From: Verrucomicrobiota bacterium
GTDB lineage: Bacteria; Verrucomicrobiota; Verrucomicrobiia; Limisphaerales; JAFGQR01
NCBI GenBank assembly: GCA_016935555.1
Contig: JAFGQR010000159.1
Span: 1 to 47,693, forward strand
DNA length: 47,693 nt
Reading direction: 5' to 3'
In this document: piece by piece, positions 1 to 8,272 of the stretch
How the letters are laid out: every line of letters begins with the position of its first letter
Numbering within the stretch: the first letter of the stretch is position 1
Made by a program: the position numbers and the translations under genes
The notes under the pieces: generated by a model
Seen by the model: the letters and a program-made list of their open reading frames with translations, nothing else
Database searches by the model: none
What the model was told of the DNA's origin: nothing

Positions 1-128
1 AGCCGCGGGCTCAGACTGTTCGAGGTGCGCAGGAGCCACAAACCGTGGGTGTTCATCGAGAGGGCCGTGGGTCTGCGCGCGGCTCGCAGTTTACGCAAAT
101 GTAACGTGACCGCCACGGGGTGGTTTCA

Positions 129-148
129 ATGACAGTCCTCATTATAGG
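129..148 (+). promoter_or_regulatory. Candidate pstS promoter with a Pho-box-like half-site
   Basis: A -10-like TATAGG lies at 143-148, 15 bases before the pstS ATG, so any transcript would have a very short leader. ATGACAG at 129-135 is the exact reverse complement of the CTGTCAT half of the enterobacterial Pho box. On the minus strand a weaker match, GCGGTCA, lies two 11-bp steps away, but the unit between them does not match. PhoB-type control of pst genes is well known; a single good half-site in the opposite orientation is weak support. Confidence 0.28.
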
Positions 149-163
149 CAAGAACGCAATGCT

Positions 164-1015
164 ATGAAAACAATCGCAACACCAATCCTCCTCGCCGGCA
201 TGCTCCTCCTCGGAGCCCCCGCCACCCACGCAGGCAAAATCACCGTCAAAGGCTCCGATACCATCGTCGTCCTCGCCCAGAAATGGGCCGAGGCCTACAT
301 GGCCAAAAACCCGGACATCAAAATCCAGGTGACTGGGGGCGGCTCCGGCATTGGATTGGCCGCGCTGCAGAACAAGAGCACGGACATCGCCAATGCCTCG
401 CGCAAGATGAAGCCACGCGAAATCGCGAACTGCGTCAAGCTGTTCGGACAGCGGCCGACCGAATACAAAGTGTGTCTGGACGGCCTCTCGGTTTACGTGC
501 ACAAGGACAACCCGATCAACGAACTGACCCTGCTCCAGCTGGAGAAGATCTTTACCGGCAAGGTCCGGAACTGGAAGCAGCTGGGCGGGCCCAGCGGGCG
601 CATCAACGTCTACAGCCGCGAAAACAGCTCGGGGACCTACGAATTCTTCAAAGAGCATGTCCTGATCGGTCGCGACTTCACCGCGCGCGCTCAGACCATG
701 CCAGGCACGGCCGCCCTGATCCAGGCGGTTTCCAAGGACAAGAACGGCATCGGCTACGGCGGATTTGCTTATGGAGGGGCAGCCAAAATTCTGGCCATCA
801 AGCGGTTCGACGACAGCACCGCCATCAAGCCCTCCGAGGAAACCGTTCTTAACCAGTCCTACCCCATCTGGCGCTATTGCTACGTCTACGTCAATCCGGA
901 CCTGGACCGCGGTGAAATCGCCCAATACATCCGCTGGATTCGAGGCGACGAAGGCCAGCTCGTGGTCAAGGAAGTCGGCTACTTCCCCCTGCCCAAACAG
1001 CACCGCGCCCAATAG
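164..1015 (+). CDS. pstS: Phosphate ABC transporter substrate-binding protein PstS
   Basis: This is the periplasmic phosphate-binding component of the high-affinity Pst transporter. The 283-residue protein opens with a clear signal peptide, probably cut after THA near residue 23. The mature part shows typical PstS phosphate-contacting loops: KGSDTI near the start, GGGSGIG, and SRENSSGTYEFF in the second lobe. The length is normal for the compact PstS-like family. The ATG is the first start after an upstream stop and keeps the signal peptide intact. It heads a five-gene run, pstS-pstC-pstA-pstB-phoU, with about 70 bases to pstC. Low phosphate is the likely inducing signal, as in other bacteria, but only a weak Pho-like half-site is visible upstream. 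Confidence 0.93.
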   Translation: MKTIATPILLAGMLLLGAPATHAGKITVKGSDTIVVLAQKWAEAYMAKNPDIKIQVTGGGSGIGLAALQNKSTDIANASRKMKPREIANCVKLFGQRPTEYKVCLDGLSVYVHKDNPINELTLLQLEKIFTGKVRNWKQLGGPSGRINVYSRENSSGTYEFFKEHVLIGRDFTARAQTMPGTAALIQAVSKDKNGIGYGGFAYGGAAKILAIKRFDDSTAIKPSEETVLNQSYPIWRYCYVYVNPDLDRGEIAQYIRWIRGDEGQLVVKEVGYFPLPKQHRAQ

Positions 1016-1084
1016 CCCCGCCGCGCCCCGCCCGAATCCCGCCATGCAGGCAACGGCCGACTCCCCCGTCAACCCGCGCGTCCC

Positions 1085-2263
1085 GTGGCTCTCGTGACCC
1101 CCACCGTCCGACGGCCCGACCGCTGGGCCACCCTGCACCGCAGCGCACGCGCCCGGCCGGTGGAGTGGCTGGTGGAACGCGGCATCCTCCTGGTCTCTCT
1201 CTCGGCAATCCTGCTGGTCTTTCTCATCTTCCTCTTTGTCGCCCGGGAGGCCCTCCCGGTGGCGCTGGGTAGAATGACCAGCGCCCGCGGCCAGCGCCCC
1301 CTTCCCGTCGACTCCCTGGATCAGATCCCCCGCGAATCCCTGCGCGCCTACCTCGGCCTCAAAGCCGACGAGTTCGTGGCCATGACCCGCGAGCAGCTCC
1401 AGCTGCTCATGGAAATCAAAGCGGAGGAATTGGCGGGCGTGTCGGAGGACAAGGACGCCGCGGTGAACACCACGCAGTGGCGTTATCTGATCGGACCCCA
1501 CCAGTGGTCCGATTACGACCAGCCCGAATTCATCTGGCAGCCTGTTTCCAGGGTGCCCAAATACAACCTGGTTCCGCTCGTCATCGGCAGCCTCAAAACC
1601 ACCCTCGTCGCCCTCCTGTTCGCCGTCCCCCTCGCCCTCGGTGCCGCCCTCTACGTCTCGCAGCTGGCCGCCCCCCAAGTGAAGGAATACCTCAAACCCG
1701 TCATCGAAATGCTCTCGGGGATTCCCTCGGTGGTGCTCGGGTTCTTCGGGCTGATTGTCATGGCGTCGGCATTGCAGTTCGTTTTTGGATACCAGTATCG
1801 GCTCAACGCGTTCGTGGCCGGCCTGGCGCTGGGGCTGGCGGTCATCCCGGTCGTGTTCTCCATCGCCGAGGACGCCCTGACCAGCGTGCCGCGCAGTTAT
1901 GTGCAGGCGGCGCTGGCGCTCGGCTCGTCACGGTGGCAGGCCGCGTGGCGCATCGTCCTGCCGGCGGCGGCGCCGGGCGTGTTTGCGGCGGTCGTGCTGG
2001 GATTTGGCCGTGCGATTGGCGAGACCATGGTGGTGCTGATGGCCAGCGGCAACGCCAGCATTGTGTCCTGGAATCTTTTTGAGTCCACCCGCACGATGAC
2101 GGCCACTATCGCCGCTGAACTGGCCGAAACCGTGGTGGGCGGCCATCATTACCGCATGCTGTTCCTGATTGGCGCCATGCTCTTCATCGTCACCTTCGTG
2201 GCCAACCTGATCGGCGATGTCGTGATCCACCGCCTCAAGACAAAACTGGAGGGCAAGGCGTGA
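1085..2263 (+). CDS. pstC: Phosphate ABC transporter permease PstC
   Basis: This inner-membrane permease pairs with PstA to move phosphate delivered by PstS. It has one membrane segment near residues 35-55, then a long soluble stretch to about residue 158. A normal binding-protein-dependent permease core follows, with the EAA-type loop near [18 protein letters not shown] and the conserved GRAIGETM. At 392 residues it is longer than usual PstC proteins (about 300), and the extra length is the soluble segment between the first and second membrane helices. The start is GTG at 1085; a second GTG at 1094 is equally possible. Its stop overlaps the GTG of pstA, which suggests translational coupling. 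Confidence 0.92.
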   Translation: MALVTPTVRRPDRWATLHRSARARPVEWLVERGILLVSLSAILLVFLIFLFVAREALPVALGRMTSARGQRPLPVDSLDQIPRESLRAYLGLKADEFVAMTREQLQLLMEIKAEELAGVSEDKDAAVNTTQWRYLIGPHQWSDYDQPEFIWQPVSRVPKYNLVPLVIGSLKTTLVALLFAVPLALGAALYVSQLAAPQVKEYLKPVIEMLSGIPSVVLGFFGLIVMASALQFVFGYQYRLNAFVAGLALGLAVIPVVFSIAEDALTSVPRSYVQAALALGSSRWQAAWRIVLPAAAPGVFAAVVLGFGRAIGETMVVLMASGNASIVSWNLFESTRTMTATIAAELAETVVGGHHYRMLFLIGAMLFIVTFVANLIGDVVIHRLKTKLEGKA

Positions 2264-3288
2264 GCAAGGTCGCGATCCGCCCGGAATCGTTCGACACCCA
2301 GTTGCGCAAGCGCCGCCGCTGGCAGCGCATGCTTCTGCGCGACGAGAACCTCGCCTGGGACATCCGGCGCGTGGGCGTCGATCTCCCGTCGAGCGTCTTC
2401 ACCGGCCTGACGGGCGGGGCCACCCTGATGATCGTGGGCATTCTGGCGTTCATCCTCGCCAACATCCTCTGGAACGGCTGGAGCGGCCTGTCATGGCGCT
2501 TCGTCGTTGCCGGCACCACCGAAGACATGTTCGACGTCAACAAGGCCGGCGTGTTCCCCATGATCTTCGGCACCGCCGCCCGCGTGATCCTCATGACGCT
2601 CTTCGTCATCCCGGTCGGCGTGATCACCGCCGTCTACCTCACCGAATACGCCTCCCCCACCTCCCCCGTGACCCGGATCATTCGCGGGGCCGTCAACAAC
2701 CTCGCCGGCGTGCCGTCGATTGTCTTCGGCCTGTTCGGCCTGGGATTCTTCATCAGCTTCGTCGGGGGCCATCTCGACCGGCTCTTCCTGCCCGGCACCG
2801 CCGAACCCGTGTGGGGCAAGCCCGCGCTCGTCTGGGCGTCGATGACCCTGGCCGTCATGACCTTGCCCGTGGTCATCGTCGCCACCGAGGAATCCCTCCG
2901 CGCCATCCTGCCGGGGCTGCGCGAGGCCAGCCTCGCGCTCGGCGCCACCAAGCTGCAAACCGTCGTCAAGGTCGTCCTGCCCCAGGCCTTGCCGGGCATC
3001 CTCACCGGCGGCATCCTCGCCGTCAGCCGCGCCGCCGGCGAAGTTGCCCCCATTCTTTTCACGGGCGCCGCCTACTACATGGCGCATCTGCCGCAATCGC
3101 TCACCGACCAGTTCATGGATCTCGGCTACCACGTGTATGTGCTCTCCACGCAATCCCCCAACATCGAACTCACCCGGCCCATTCTCTACGCGACCGTGGT
3201 CGTGCTCCTCGGCCTCACCTTCGCGCTGAATGTCGCCGCGATCGTCATCCGGTCCCGTGTCCGTCAGCGCTTGCGCGCCATGCATTAA
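2260..3288 (+). CDS. pstA: Phosphate ABC transporter permease PstA
   Basis: This is the second membrane subunit of the Pst transporter. The 342-residue protein has an extended N-terminus of roughly 45 residues rich in Arg and Trp before the first membrane helix. The permease core follows, with the coupling loop [21 protein letters not shown] and the conserved [16 protein letters not shown] segment typical of PstA. It starts with GTG overlapping the pstC stop (GTGA), so the two permeases are probably made in equal amounts. The gap to pstB is only 26 bases. Nothing suggests decay. The identification rests on motifs and on the complete pst gene order around it. Confidence 0.92.
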   Translation: MSKVAIRPESFDTQLRKRRRWQRMLLRDENLAWDIRRVGVDLPSSVFTGLTGGATLMIVGILAFILANILWNGWSGLSWRFVVAGTTEDMFDVNKAGVFPMIFGTAARVILMTLFVIPVGVITAVYLTEYASPTSPVTRIIRGAVNNLAGVPSIVFGLFGLGFFISFVGGHLDRLFLPGTAEPVWGKPALVWASMTLAVMTLPVVIVATEESLRAILPGLREASLALGATKLQTVVKVVLPQALPGILTGGILAVSRAAGEVAPILFTGAAYYMAHLPQSLTDQFMDLGYHVYVLSTQSPNIELTRPILYATVVVLLGLTFALNVAAIVIRSRVRQRLRAMH

Positions 3289-3314
3289 CTCCCCACTCCC
3301 CAAGGCTCCCTCCC

Positions 3315-4145
3315 ATGCCCGCCCCCATGGACCCGCTCGTCAAACTGGACTCCCGCATCACGGTCGGCTCGACCGAGGACCACGCGTCCCACGCGCCCCT
3401 CATCGAGGTCAAGGATTTGTCCCTCTGGTACGGAACGGCAAACGCCCTGGACCACATCACCGTCCTGATCCGCGAGCGCGTCGTCACCGCGTTCATCGGC
3501 CCTTCCGGGTGCGGCAAGTCCACCTTTCTGCGCTGCTTGAACCGGATGAACGATCTCATCGACCACGTCCGCATTGCCGGCAGCGTCCATATCGCCAGCC
3601 AGGACATCTACAGCCACGAGGTCGACGTCATCGAACTGCGCAAACGCATCGGGATGGTGTTCCAAAAATCCAACCCGTTCCCCAAGTCCATCTACGACAA
3701 CATCGCCTACGGCCTCCGCATCCAGGGCGTCCGCGACCGCGCCGCCCTCGACGAGGCCGTCGAAAAGAGCCTGCGCGATGCCGCTCTTTGGGAGGAAGTC
3801 AAGGACCGGCTGCACAGCAGCGCCATGGGACTGTCCGGCGGCCAGCAGCAGCGCCTCTGCATCGCCCGCGCCATCGCCATCCGCCCCGAAATCATCCTCA
3901 TGGACGAACCCGCCTCCGCCCTGGACCCCCTCGCCACCGCCCGCATCGAAGACCTCATCCTCGAACTCAAAAAGGAATTCACCATCGTCATCGTCACCCA
4001 CAACATGCAGCAGGCCGCCCGCATCTCCGACTTCACCGCCTTCTTCTACCTCGGCAAACTGGTCGAATACGACACCACCGCACGGATGTTCACCAACCCC
4101 GCCCGCAAGCAGACCGAGGATTACATCACCGGCCGCTTTGGCTGA
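3315..4145 (+). CDS. pstB: Phosphate ABC transporter ATP-binding protein PstB
   Basis: This is the ATPase that powers phosphate import. The 276-residue product has Walker [10 protein letters not shown] at 62-70, the PstB-typical [14 protein letters not shown] at the Q-loop, signature LSGGQQQR at 173-180, Walker B IILMDEP at 193-199, and the switch His at 229. The reading frame is open further upstream, but ATG 3315 is the first start after the pstA stop and gives the expected length with a short N-terminal extension. Every catalytic element is present. It is the fourth gene of the pst operon, and its stop lies 41 bases before the phoU ATG. Confidence 0.95.
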   Translation: MPAPMDPLVKLDSRITVGSTEDHASHAPLIEVKDLSLWYGTANALDHITVLIRERVVTAFIGPSGCGKSTFLRCLNRMNDLIDHVRIAGSVHIASQDIYSHEVDVIELRKRIGMVFQKSNPFPKSIYDNIAYGLRIQGVRDRAALDEAVEKSLRDAALWEEVKDRLHSSAMGLSGGQQQRLCIARAIAIRPEIILMDEPASALDPLATARIEDLILELKKEFTIVIVTHNMQQAARISDFTAFFYLGKLVEYDTTARMFTNPARKQTEDYITGRFG

Positions 4146-4186
4146 CCGTGGACAAGCTCACGCCGCAACCCATCCCCCCCGCTCCC

Positions 4187-4918
4187 ATGATCCACTTCGA
4201 ACAAGAACTCGATACCCTCAAGGCCAGGCTCCTCAACATGGCCCTCGCCGCCGAATCCGCCGTCACCCGCGCGCTCAAAGCGCTCGTCGAACGGGACGAC
4301 ACCCTGGCCGCGCGCATCAAGGAGGAAGACAAGGTGCTCGACCGCTTTGAGATGGACATCGACGAGATGGCCATCGACCTCCTGACCAAGGCTCCCCTCG
4401 CGTCGCACCTCCGCCTCATCACCGTCGCCATGAAGGCCGCCCTCAACCTCGAACGCATCGGCGACGAAGCCACCACCATCGGCCGCCGGGCCATCGAACT
4501 CAACGCCGAACCCCAACTCAAACCCTTTGTCGACATCCCCCGCATGGCCACCCTCGCCCTCGCCATGCTCAGGGACGCCATGCAAAGCTTCGTCGACCGC
4601 GACCCGGTGAGAGCCCGGTCGGTCATCCCCCGCGACGTCGAAGTCGACGGCCTCAACAAGCAGGTGCACCGTGAATTGGTCAGCTTCATGATCGAAAAGC
4701 CCTCCACGATCACCCGCTGCCTTCACCTCATGGTCGTCTCCAAAAGCCTCGAGCGCATCGCCGACCACGCCACCAACATCGCCGAGGAAATCGTCTATTA
4801 CTGCGAAGCCAAGGATATCCGCCATGACCCCGAAATCAAACGCCCCCACGCCCCGCCAGGCAGGCCGGCTCCCAACTCCGACAAACCCGGCTCCACCCGG
4901 GGCAACCGCTCGCGATAA
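4187..4918 (+). CDS. phoU: Phosphate transport system regulator PhoU
   Basis: PhoU is a cytoplasmic helical regulator that links the Pst transporter to the phosphate-sensing kinase and limits phosphate uptake. The 243-residue protein shows the two three-helix PhoU repeats, with the metal-site type motif ERIGDEATTI in the first half and ERIADHATNIAEE in the second. The tail beyond about residue 215 is Pro- and Arg-rich and is not part of the fold. The chosen ATG starts MIHFEQEL, the usual PhoU beginning; an in-frame GTG at 4148 would add 13 unlikely residues. It closes the pst operon. No phoB/phoR pair is directly attached, although an OmpR-type two-component pair follows about 335 bases later. 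Confidence 0.93.
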   Translation: MIHFEQELDTLKARLLNMALAAESAVTRALKALVERDDTLAARIKEEDKVLDRFEMDIDEMAIDLLTKAPLASHLRLITVAMKAALNLERIGDEATTIGRRAIELNAEPQLKPFVDIPRMATLALAMLRDAMQSFVDRDPVRARSVIPRDVEVDGLNKQVHRELVSFMIEKPSTITRCLHLMVVSKSLERIADHATNIAEEIVYYCEAKDIRHDPEIKRPHAPPGRPAPNSDKPGSTRGNRSR

Positions 4919-5253
4919 CCCCCCCGGCCAACGTCCATCCCCACCCGCATCACCCTGACGCGGCCCGGGACACCCCCTCAACCCCTCCGCGGCATCCGCA
5001 CGGGAACCGGGGCGGCGCAAGCGGCATGGCGCGTCGCCAACGCAGCCGTCGTGGGCGTCCTGCGGGCGGCCCCAGACCATCCTGTTTGGACCGAAGGCGT
5101 CCGCAACGCCTGCGATGTGGCGGCGGCGGCGGCGGGCTTGGGATTGATGCAGTGGGGGAAAGGGTCGCCTGGTCCGCTTTCTCAGCGCTGGTCTTGGCTG
5201 GGGGCTTCGGGTAGGCTCGCGCCCATGCCGGCGGGCCGCGCCGCGGTGTCGTT
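4919..5253. other. 335-bp gap between phoU and a response regulator gene
   Basis: No confident gene was found here. One frame stays open across the whole gap, but its only start is a GTG at 5051. It would give a 68-residue Ala/Gly-rich product ending in an ATGA overlap with the regulator start, and I do not recognise it. No strong hairpin or promoter stands out. The region must contain the end of the pst transcript and the promoter of the two-component genes. Confidence 0.5.
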
Positions 5254-5928
5254 ATGAAGATTCTGGTGATCGAAGACGAGAAGAAGATTGCGTCCTTTGT
5301 CCGCAAGGGGTTGGAAGCGCAGGGGTTCGTGGTGGATGTCTGTCATCGGGGCGACGAGGGGTTTGCCCTGGCCACCAGCCGGCCTTACGACGCGCTCGTG
5401 CTCGACATCATGCTGCCGGGCCGCGACGGGTTGAGCGTCCTTCGGGGGCTGCGCGAGCGCCGGCTGGCGTTGCCCGTCATCCTGCTGACGGCCCGGGGCG
5501 AATTGAACGAGCGGCTGGAGGGCCTCAACCTCGGCGCGGACGACTACCTCACCAAGCCGTTTTACATCGAGGAACTGGCCGCCCGCCTGCATGCCGTCAC
5601 CCGGCGCGCTTCCGGCGCGGCGCAAAGCATCCTGGCGGCAGGCGATCTGACCTTGAACCTGCTGACGCGCGAGGCGAAGCGGGGCGAGCGGCGTTTCGAG
5701 CTGACGCCGCGCGAGTTCAGCCTGCTGGAGCACTTGCTGCGGTCGCCGGGACGGGTCCTGACCCGCGCCCAGATTTGCGAGCGGGTGTGGGATTCTCATT
5801 TCGATTCGGGCACGAACCTGGTGGAGGTGTATGTGCAGCGCCTGCGCAAGAAGGTGGATGCCCCCGGCGAAACCAGGCTCATTGAAACCGTCCGCGGCGT
5901 GGGCTACCGCATCACCCCCCCCTCATGA
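5254..5928 (+). CDS. OmpR-family two-component response regulator
   Basis: This is a transcription factor switched by phosphorylation from its partner kinase. The 224-residue protein has a receiver domain at about 1-115 with the acidic pair E7-D8, phospho-acceptor D51, T79 and K101. A winged-helix DNA-binding domain covers about 128-222 and ends in the typical RGVGYRI. The overall pattern is closest to the CusR/CopR type associated with metal or envelope stress, but the signal cannot be read from sequence. The stop overlaps the kinase ATG (ATGA at 5925-5928), so the two are translationally coupled. PhoB is a less likely identity, because the kinase has a periplasmic sensor rather than the PhoR architecture. 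Confidence 0.92.
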   Translation: MKILVIEDEKKIASFVRKGLEAQGFVVDVCHRGDEGFALATSRPYDALVLDIMLPGRDGLSVLRGLRERRLALPVILLTARGELNERLEGLNLGADDYLTKPFYIEELAARLHAVTRRASGAAQSILAAGDLTLNLLTREAKRGERRFELTPREFSLLEHLLRSPGRVLTRAQICERVWDSHFDSGTNLVEVYVQRLRKKVDAPGETRLIETVRGVGYRITPPS

Positions 5929-7418
5929 ACCGTCTGCCCTTGCGTCTCCAGATTGCCCTGTTGAGCGCGACGATCTCCGGCGTCGTGCTGGCCGGCTTCG
6001 GGATGGCCGCTTATTTCTTTATCGCACGGGAGAAGGTGGCGGCGCTGGACACCGAGATTCGGGCGTTGGGGGCGCGGCATCCTGGCTGGCTGGCCAGCCG
6101 CGGCAATTTCGACCGGTTGGGCAGCTCGCTGGAATACGTCTATGGCGCCGAATCGCCCGGCCGCGTGATCGTGGCCGTCAAGGATGCGGCCGGCAGCGTG
6201 CTTTATCGCTCCCCGAACTGGCCCGGCGCCCTGCCGCCGGAGCGCGTGGACGCAACCCTTGCGGACGACCCCACGCCGCCCGCGCCGGCGCCGCTCGGGA
6301 CCGGCCCCGGCCCGGGCTTTGCCGGCGGCGGGCGCGGTTTCGGTCCCGGACGGGGCGGCATGTCCGTGGTGTTCAGCAAGCTGCCGAAGTTCTTCACCGC
6401 GCAGACAGAGGCTGGGGCGTGGCGTCTTGGCGTCATGGGCAATGACGAGTTGCGGCTGGTGGTGGGATTGAGCTACGCCGCCACTCGTGTGGAGCTGGCC
6501 CGGATGCGTGCGGCCTTTCTGCTGGCGCTGCCCCTGGCGTTGATGCTGGTGGGAAGCGGCGGCTGGCTCGTCGCCGGCCGCGCGTTGCGCCCGATCCGGA
6601 CCATCAGCGACATCGCCGAGCAGGTGACCGCGCAGGGGCTGGACCGGCGGATCCCGGCGGCGGGCGATGATCCGGAGATCGCGCGGCTGGTGCGCGTGCT
6701 CAATGGAATGATGGATCGGCTGGAAGCCAGTTTCCGCCAGGCCATCCGGTTCAGCGCCGACGCCTCGCATGAGCTGAAGACGCCCCTGACGGTGATGCAG
6801 GGGGAACTGGAGAATGCCTTGCAGCGGGCCCCCTTCGGTTCGCCCGAACAAGAGGTCTACAGCACCCTGCTGGAGGAAACCGGACGCCTCAAGACCATCA
6901 CGCGCGGCCTGGTGCTGCTGGCGCAGGCCGACGCCGGCCGGCTGCCGCTCGCGCTCGAAACCGTGCCGCTCACCGCGGAACTGGAGGGCCTGCTGGAAGA
7001 CGCGCGCGTCCTGGGTGCCGAGACGGGATTGCGGTTTGAAGCCGCGGTGCAGCCGGACGTGTGGGTGCGGGCCGATCGCGCGCTGCTGCGCACGGCGCTG
7101 CTGAACCTGTTGATTAACGCGGTCAAATACAACGAACAGGGCGGCCGGGTCGGCGTCGAGCTGGCCGCCGACGACGCACACGCGCGCATCACGATCCGCA
7201 ACACCGGTCCGGGGATTCCCCCCGCCGAACAGGCGCGTGTCTTCGAGCGCTTCTACCGCGTGGATCGCGCCGGCCATCGGGAGGGGTTGGGGCTGGGCCT
7301 GAGCCTGGCCCGGGAAATCCTCCATGCGCACCGCGGCGACCTGGTTTTGGAGGAGAGCCGCCCGGGCCGGACGGTCTTCCGCGTGACGTTGCCCCGCGCC
7401 ACGGAGACCGGCGCCTAG
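5925..7418 (+). CDS. Membrane sensor histidine kinase (CusS-like layout)
   Basis: This is the partner kinase of the preceding regulator. The 497-residue protein has a membrane helix at about 10-33, a periplasmic sensor to about residue 195, a second membrane helix at 197-218, and HAMP at about 218-270. The HisKA domain carries phospho-acceptor H282 in the SHELKTPL context. The ATPase domain has N398, NTGPGIP at 426-432 and GLGLGLS at 454-460. All catalytic boxes are present, so it should be active. The sensor domain carries an odd Pro/Gly-rich stretch at about 117-145. The gene ends at a strong hairpin shared with a convergent gene for a Gly-rich secreted protein, which is a plausible target or signal partner. 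Confidence 0.92.
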   Translation: MNRLPLRLQIALLSATISGVVLAGFGMAAYFFIAREKVAALDTEIRALGARHPGWLASRGNFDRLGSSLEYVYGAESPGRVIVAVKDAAGSVLYRSPNWPGALPPERVDATLADDPTPPAPAPLGTGPGPGFAGGGRGFGPGRGGMSVVFSKLPKFFTAQTEAGAWRLGVMGNDELRLVVGLSYAATRVELARMRAAFLLALPLALMLVGSGGWLVAGRALRPIRTISDIAEQVTAQGLDRRIPAAGDDPEIARLVRVLNGMMDRLEASFRQAIRFSADASHELKTPLTVMQGELENALQRAPFGSPEQEVYSTLLEETGRLKTITRGLVLLAQADAGRLPLALETVPLTAELEGLLEDARVLGAETGLRFEAAVQPDVWVRADRALLRTALLNLLINAVKYNEQGGRVGVELAADDAHARITIRNTGPGIPPAEQARVFERFYRVDRAGHREGLGLGLSLAREILHAHRGDLVLEESRPGRTVFRVTLPRATETGA

Positions 7419-7483
7419 CATCGGTGCGCCGCGGAACGTCCAAGGGTCAAATGCCGATTCAAGACGTGCCCCTCGGAAAGACC

Positions 7484-7522
7484 GGAAGGGAGCGCGACCG
7501 CGGTCCGGTCCGCTCCCGTTCC
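7484..7522. terminator. Bidirectional hairpin between convergent genes
   Basis: A long imperfect inverted repeat lies between the ends of the kinase gene and the Gly-rich protein gene. The arms pair as GGAAGGGAGCG with CGCTCCCGTTCC (one bulged G), continuing as GACCG with CGGTC around a five-base loop CGGTC. There is no run of T after either arm, so termination would depend on the stem or on Rho. Its position between convergent genes supports a terminator for both. Confidence 0.55.
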
Positions 7523-7539
7523 TGCTCCCGGCTTGCGCA

Positions 7540-7902
7540 TCAGCGCCGGGGCGGGTTGCCCGCCGGACGGCCGCCGTTTCCACAGTTCGGGCCGGTGCCG
7601 TCGCGCAATCGCAAGCCCTGGCCCTGGCCCTGGCCTCGGCCGGCACCCGCGCCCGCGCCGACGCCGACGCCCTGGCGCCACCGTTTGCCCTGGCCGGCGT
7701 AGCTGCCGGGATTGGGGCAGGCGGGACCCTGGGGCCGGCTTTGCTGCCGGGCCTGGCGTTCCTCCTGCGACTGGGGCGGGCCGCCATAGCCCAGGCCCTT
7801 GCCGGCGCGCGCGCCCGCGCCCGCGCCCGCGTTTTGAGCCAACACCGTCGAACCTGCTGTCATCAGGCCGGCGGCCACGCATCCGATGATCCACTTTTTC
7901 AT
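7540..7902 (-). CDS. Small secreted Gly/Gln/Arg-rich protein
   Basis: This 120-residue protein of unknown function has a clean signal peptide (MKKWIIGCVAAGLMTAGSTVLA, cleaved after about 22). The mature part is low-complexity: alternating Gly-Ala near the start, then GQG and GAG repeats, and a C-terminal RDGTGPNCGNGGRP stretch. Two Cys remain in the mature chain, one in PACPNPG and one in PNCGNG. ATG 7902 is preferred over an in-frame start 21 bases upstream because GAAAGG sits six bases before it. It converges on the sensor kinase gene. The kinase's own periplasmic domain also has a Gly/Pro-rich loop. A metal- or surface-binding role is possible but unproven. Confidence 0.72.
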   Translation of the reverse strand: MKKWIIGCVAAGLMTAGSTVLAQNAGAGAGARAGKGLGYGGPPQSQEERQARQQSRPQGPACPNPGSYAGQGKRWRQGVGVGAGAGAGRGQGQGQGLRLRDGTGPNCGNGGRPAGNPPRR

Positions 7903-8272
7903 GTCAAGCCTTTCGTTTGTCATTTGCGGTTTGCTGTTGCCGAACGGCGCGCCGATCGTGCCGTCTCACAGGGAATAGACCACAGACACATGAACATTTG
8001 CCCCGGGTTCAGATGACAACTTGTTCATGAACCGGGACCTGGCAGAACCGCGCGGGGCTGCTTAAGAAGAAGGTGATGAACGAAAACGGCGGGTGGACGG
8101 TGCAGGTTCTGGAGGGCGGCTTGGCACTCCGTTCCGCCATGGGCGGCGGCGGGAGGGTGTTGGGAGGATCCGGGGCAAGCCGTCGCTGCAGTCGCGTGTA
8201 ACCTTTCGGCCCGGGGGACGCTCTGTATCGGCAACAGCACAAGCAACTCAACCCGCGCACCGAAGCACGACC
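7903..8272. other. Divergent promoter region with an imperfect hairpin at 8002-8036
   Basis: This 370-bp gap separates the minus-strand Gly-rich protein from the plus-strand metallopeptidase, so it should carry both promoters. CCCGGGTTCA at 8002-8011 can pair with TGAACCGGG at 8028-8036, with one bulged G. This could be an operator or RNA hairpin. The arms share TGAACCGG with the ends of the AT-rich repeat found at 29871 and 35172, although the rest of that repeat is absent here. No convincing -35/-10 pair was identified. Confidence 0.35.

Noticed and set aside
1..132. Open frame at the window start (43 codons, stop at 130-132) that could be the end of an upstream gene
   Set aside because: It reads plausibly but has no recognisable motif, and one frame of this length stays open by chance in GC-rich DNA.
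53..1678. Long minus-strand frame opposite pstS/pstC
   Set aside because: Also a shadow of clearly identified genes; it contains no motif.
5051..5257. 68-residue Ala/Gly-rich frame ending in an ATGA overlap with the regulator gene
   Set aside because: The start is a lone GTG without a ribosome site, and the overlap arises automatically because the regulator begins ATGAAG. No family was recognised.
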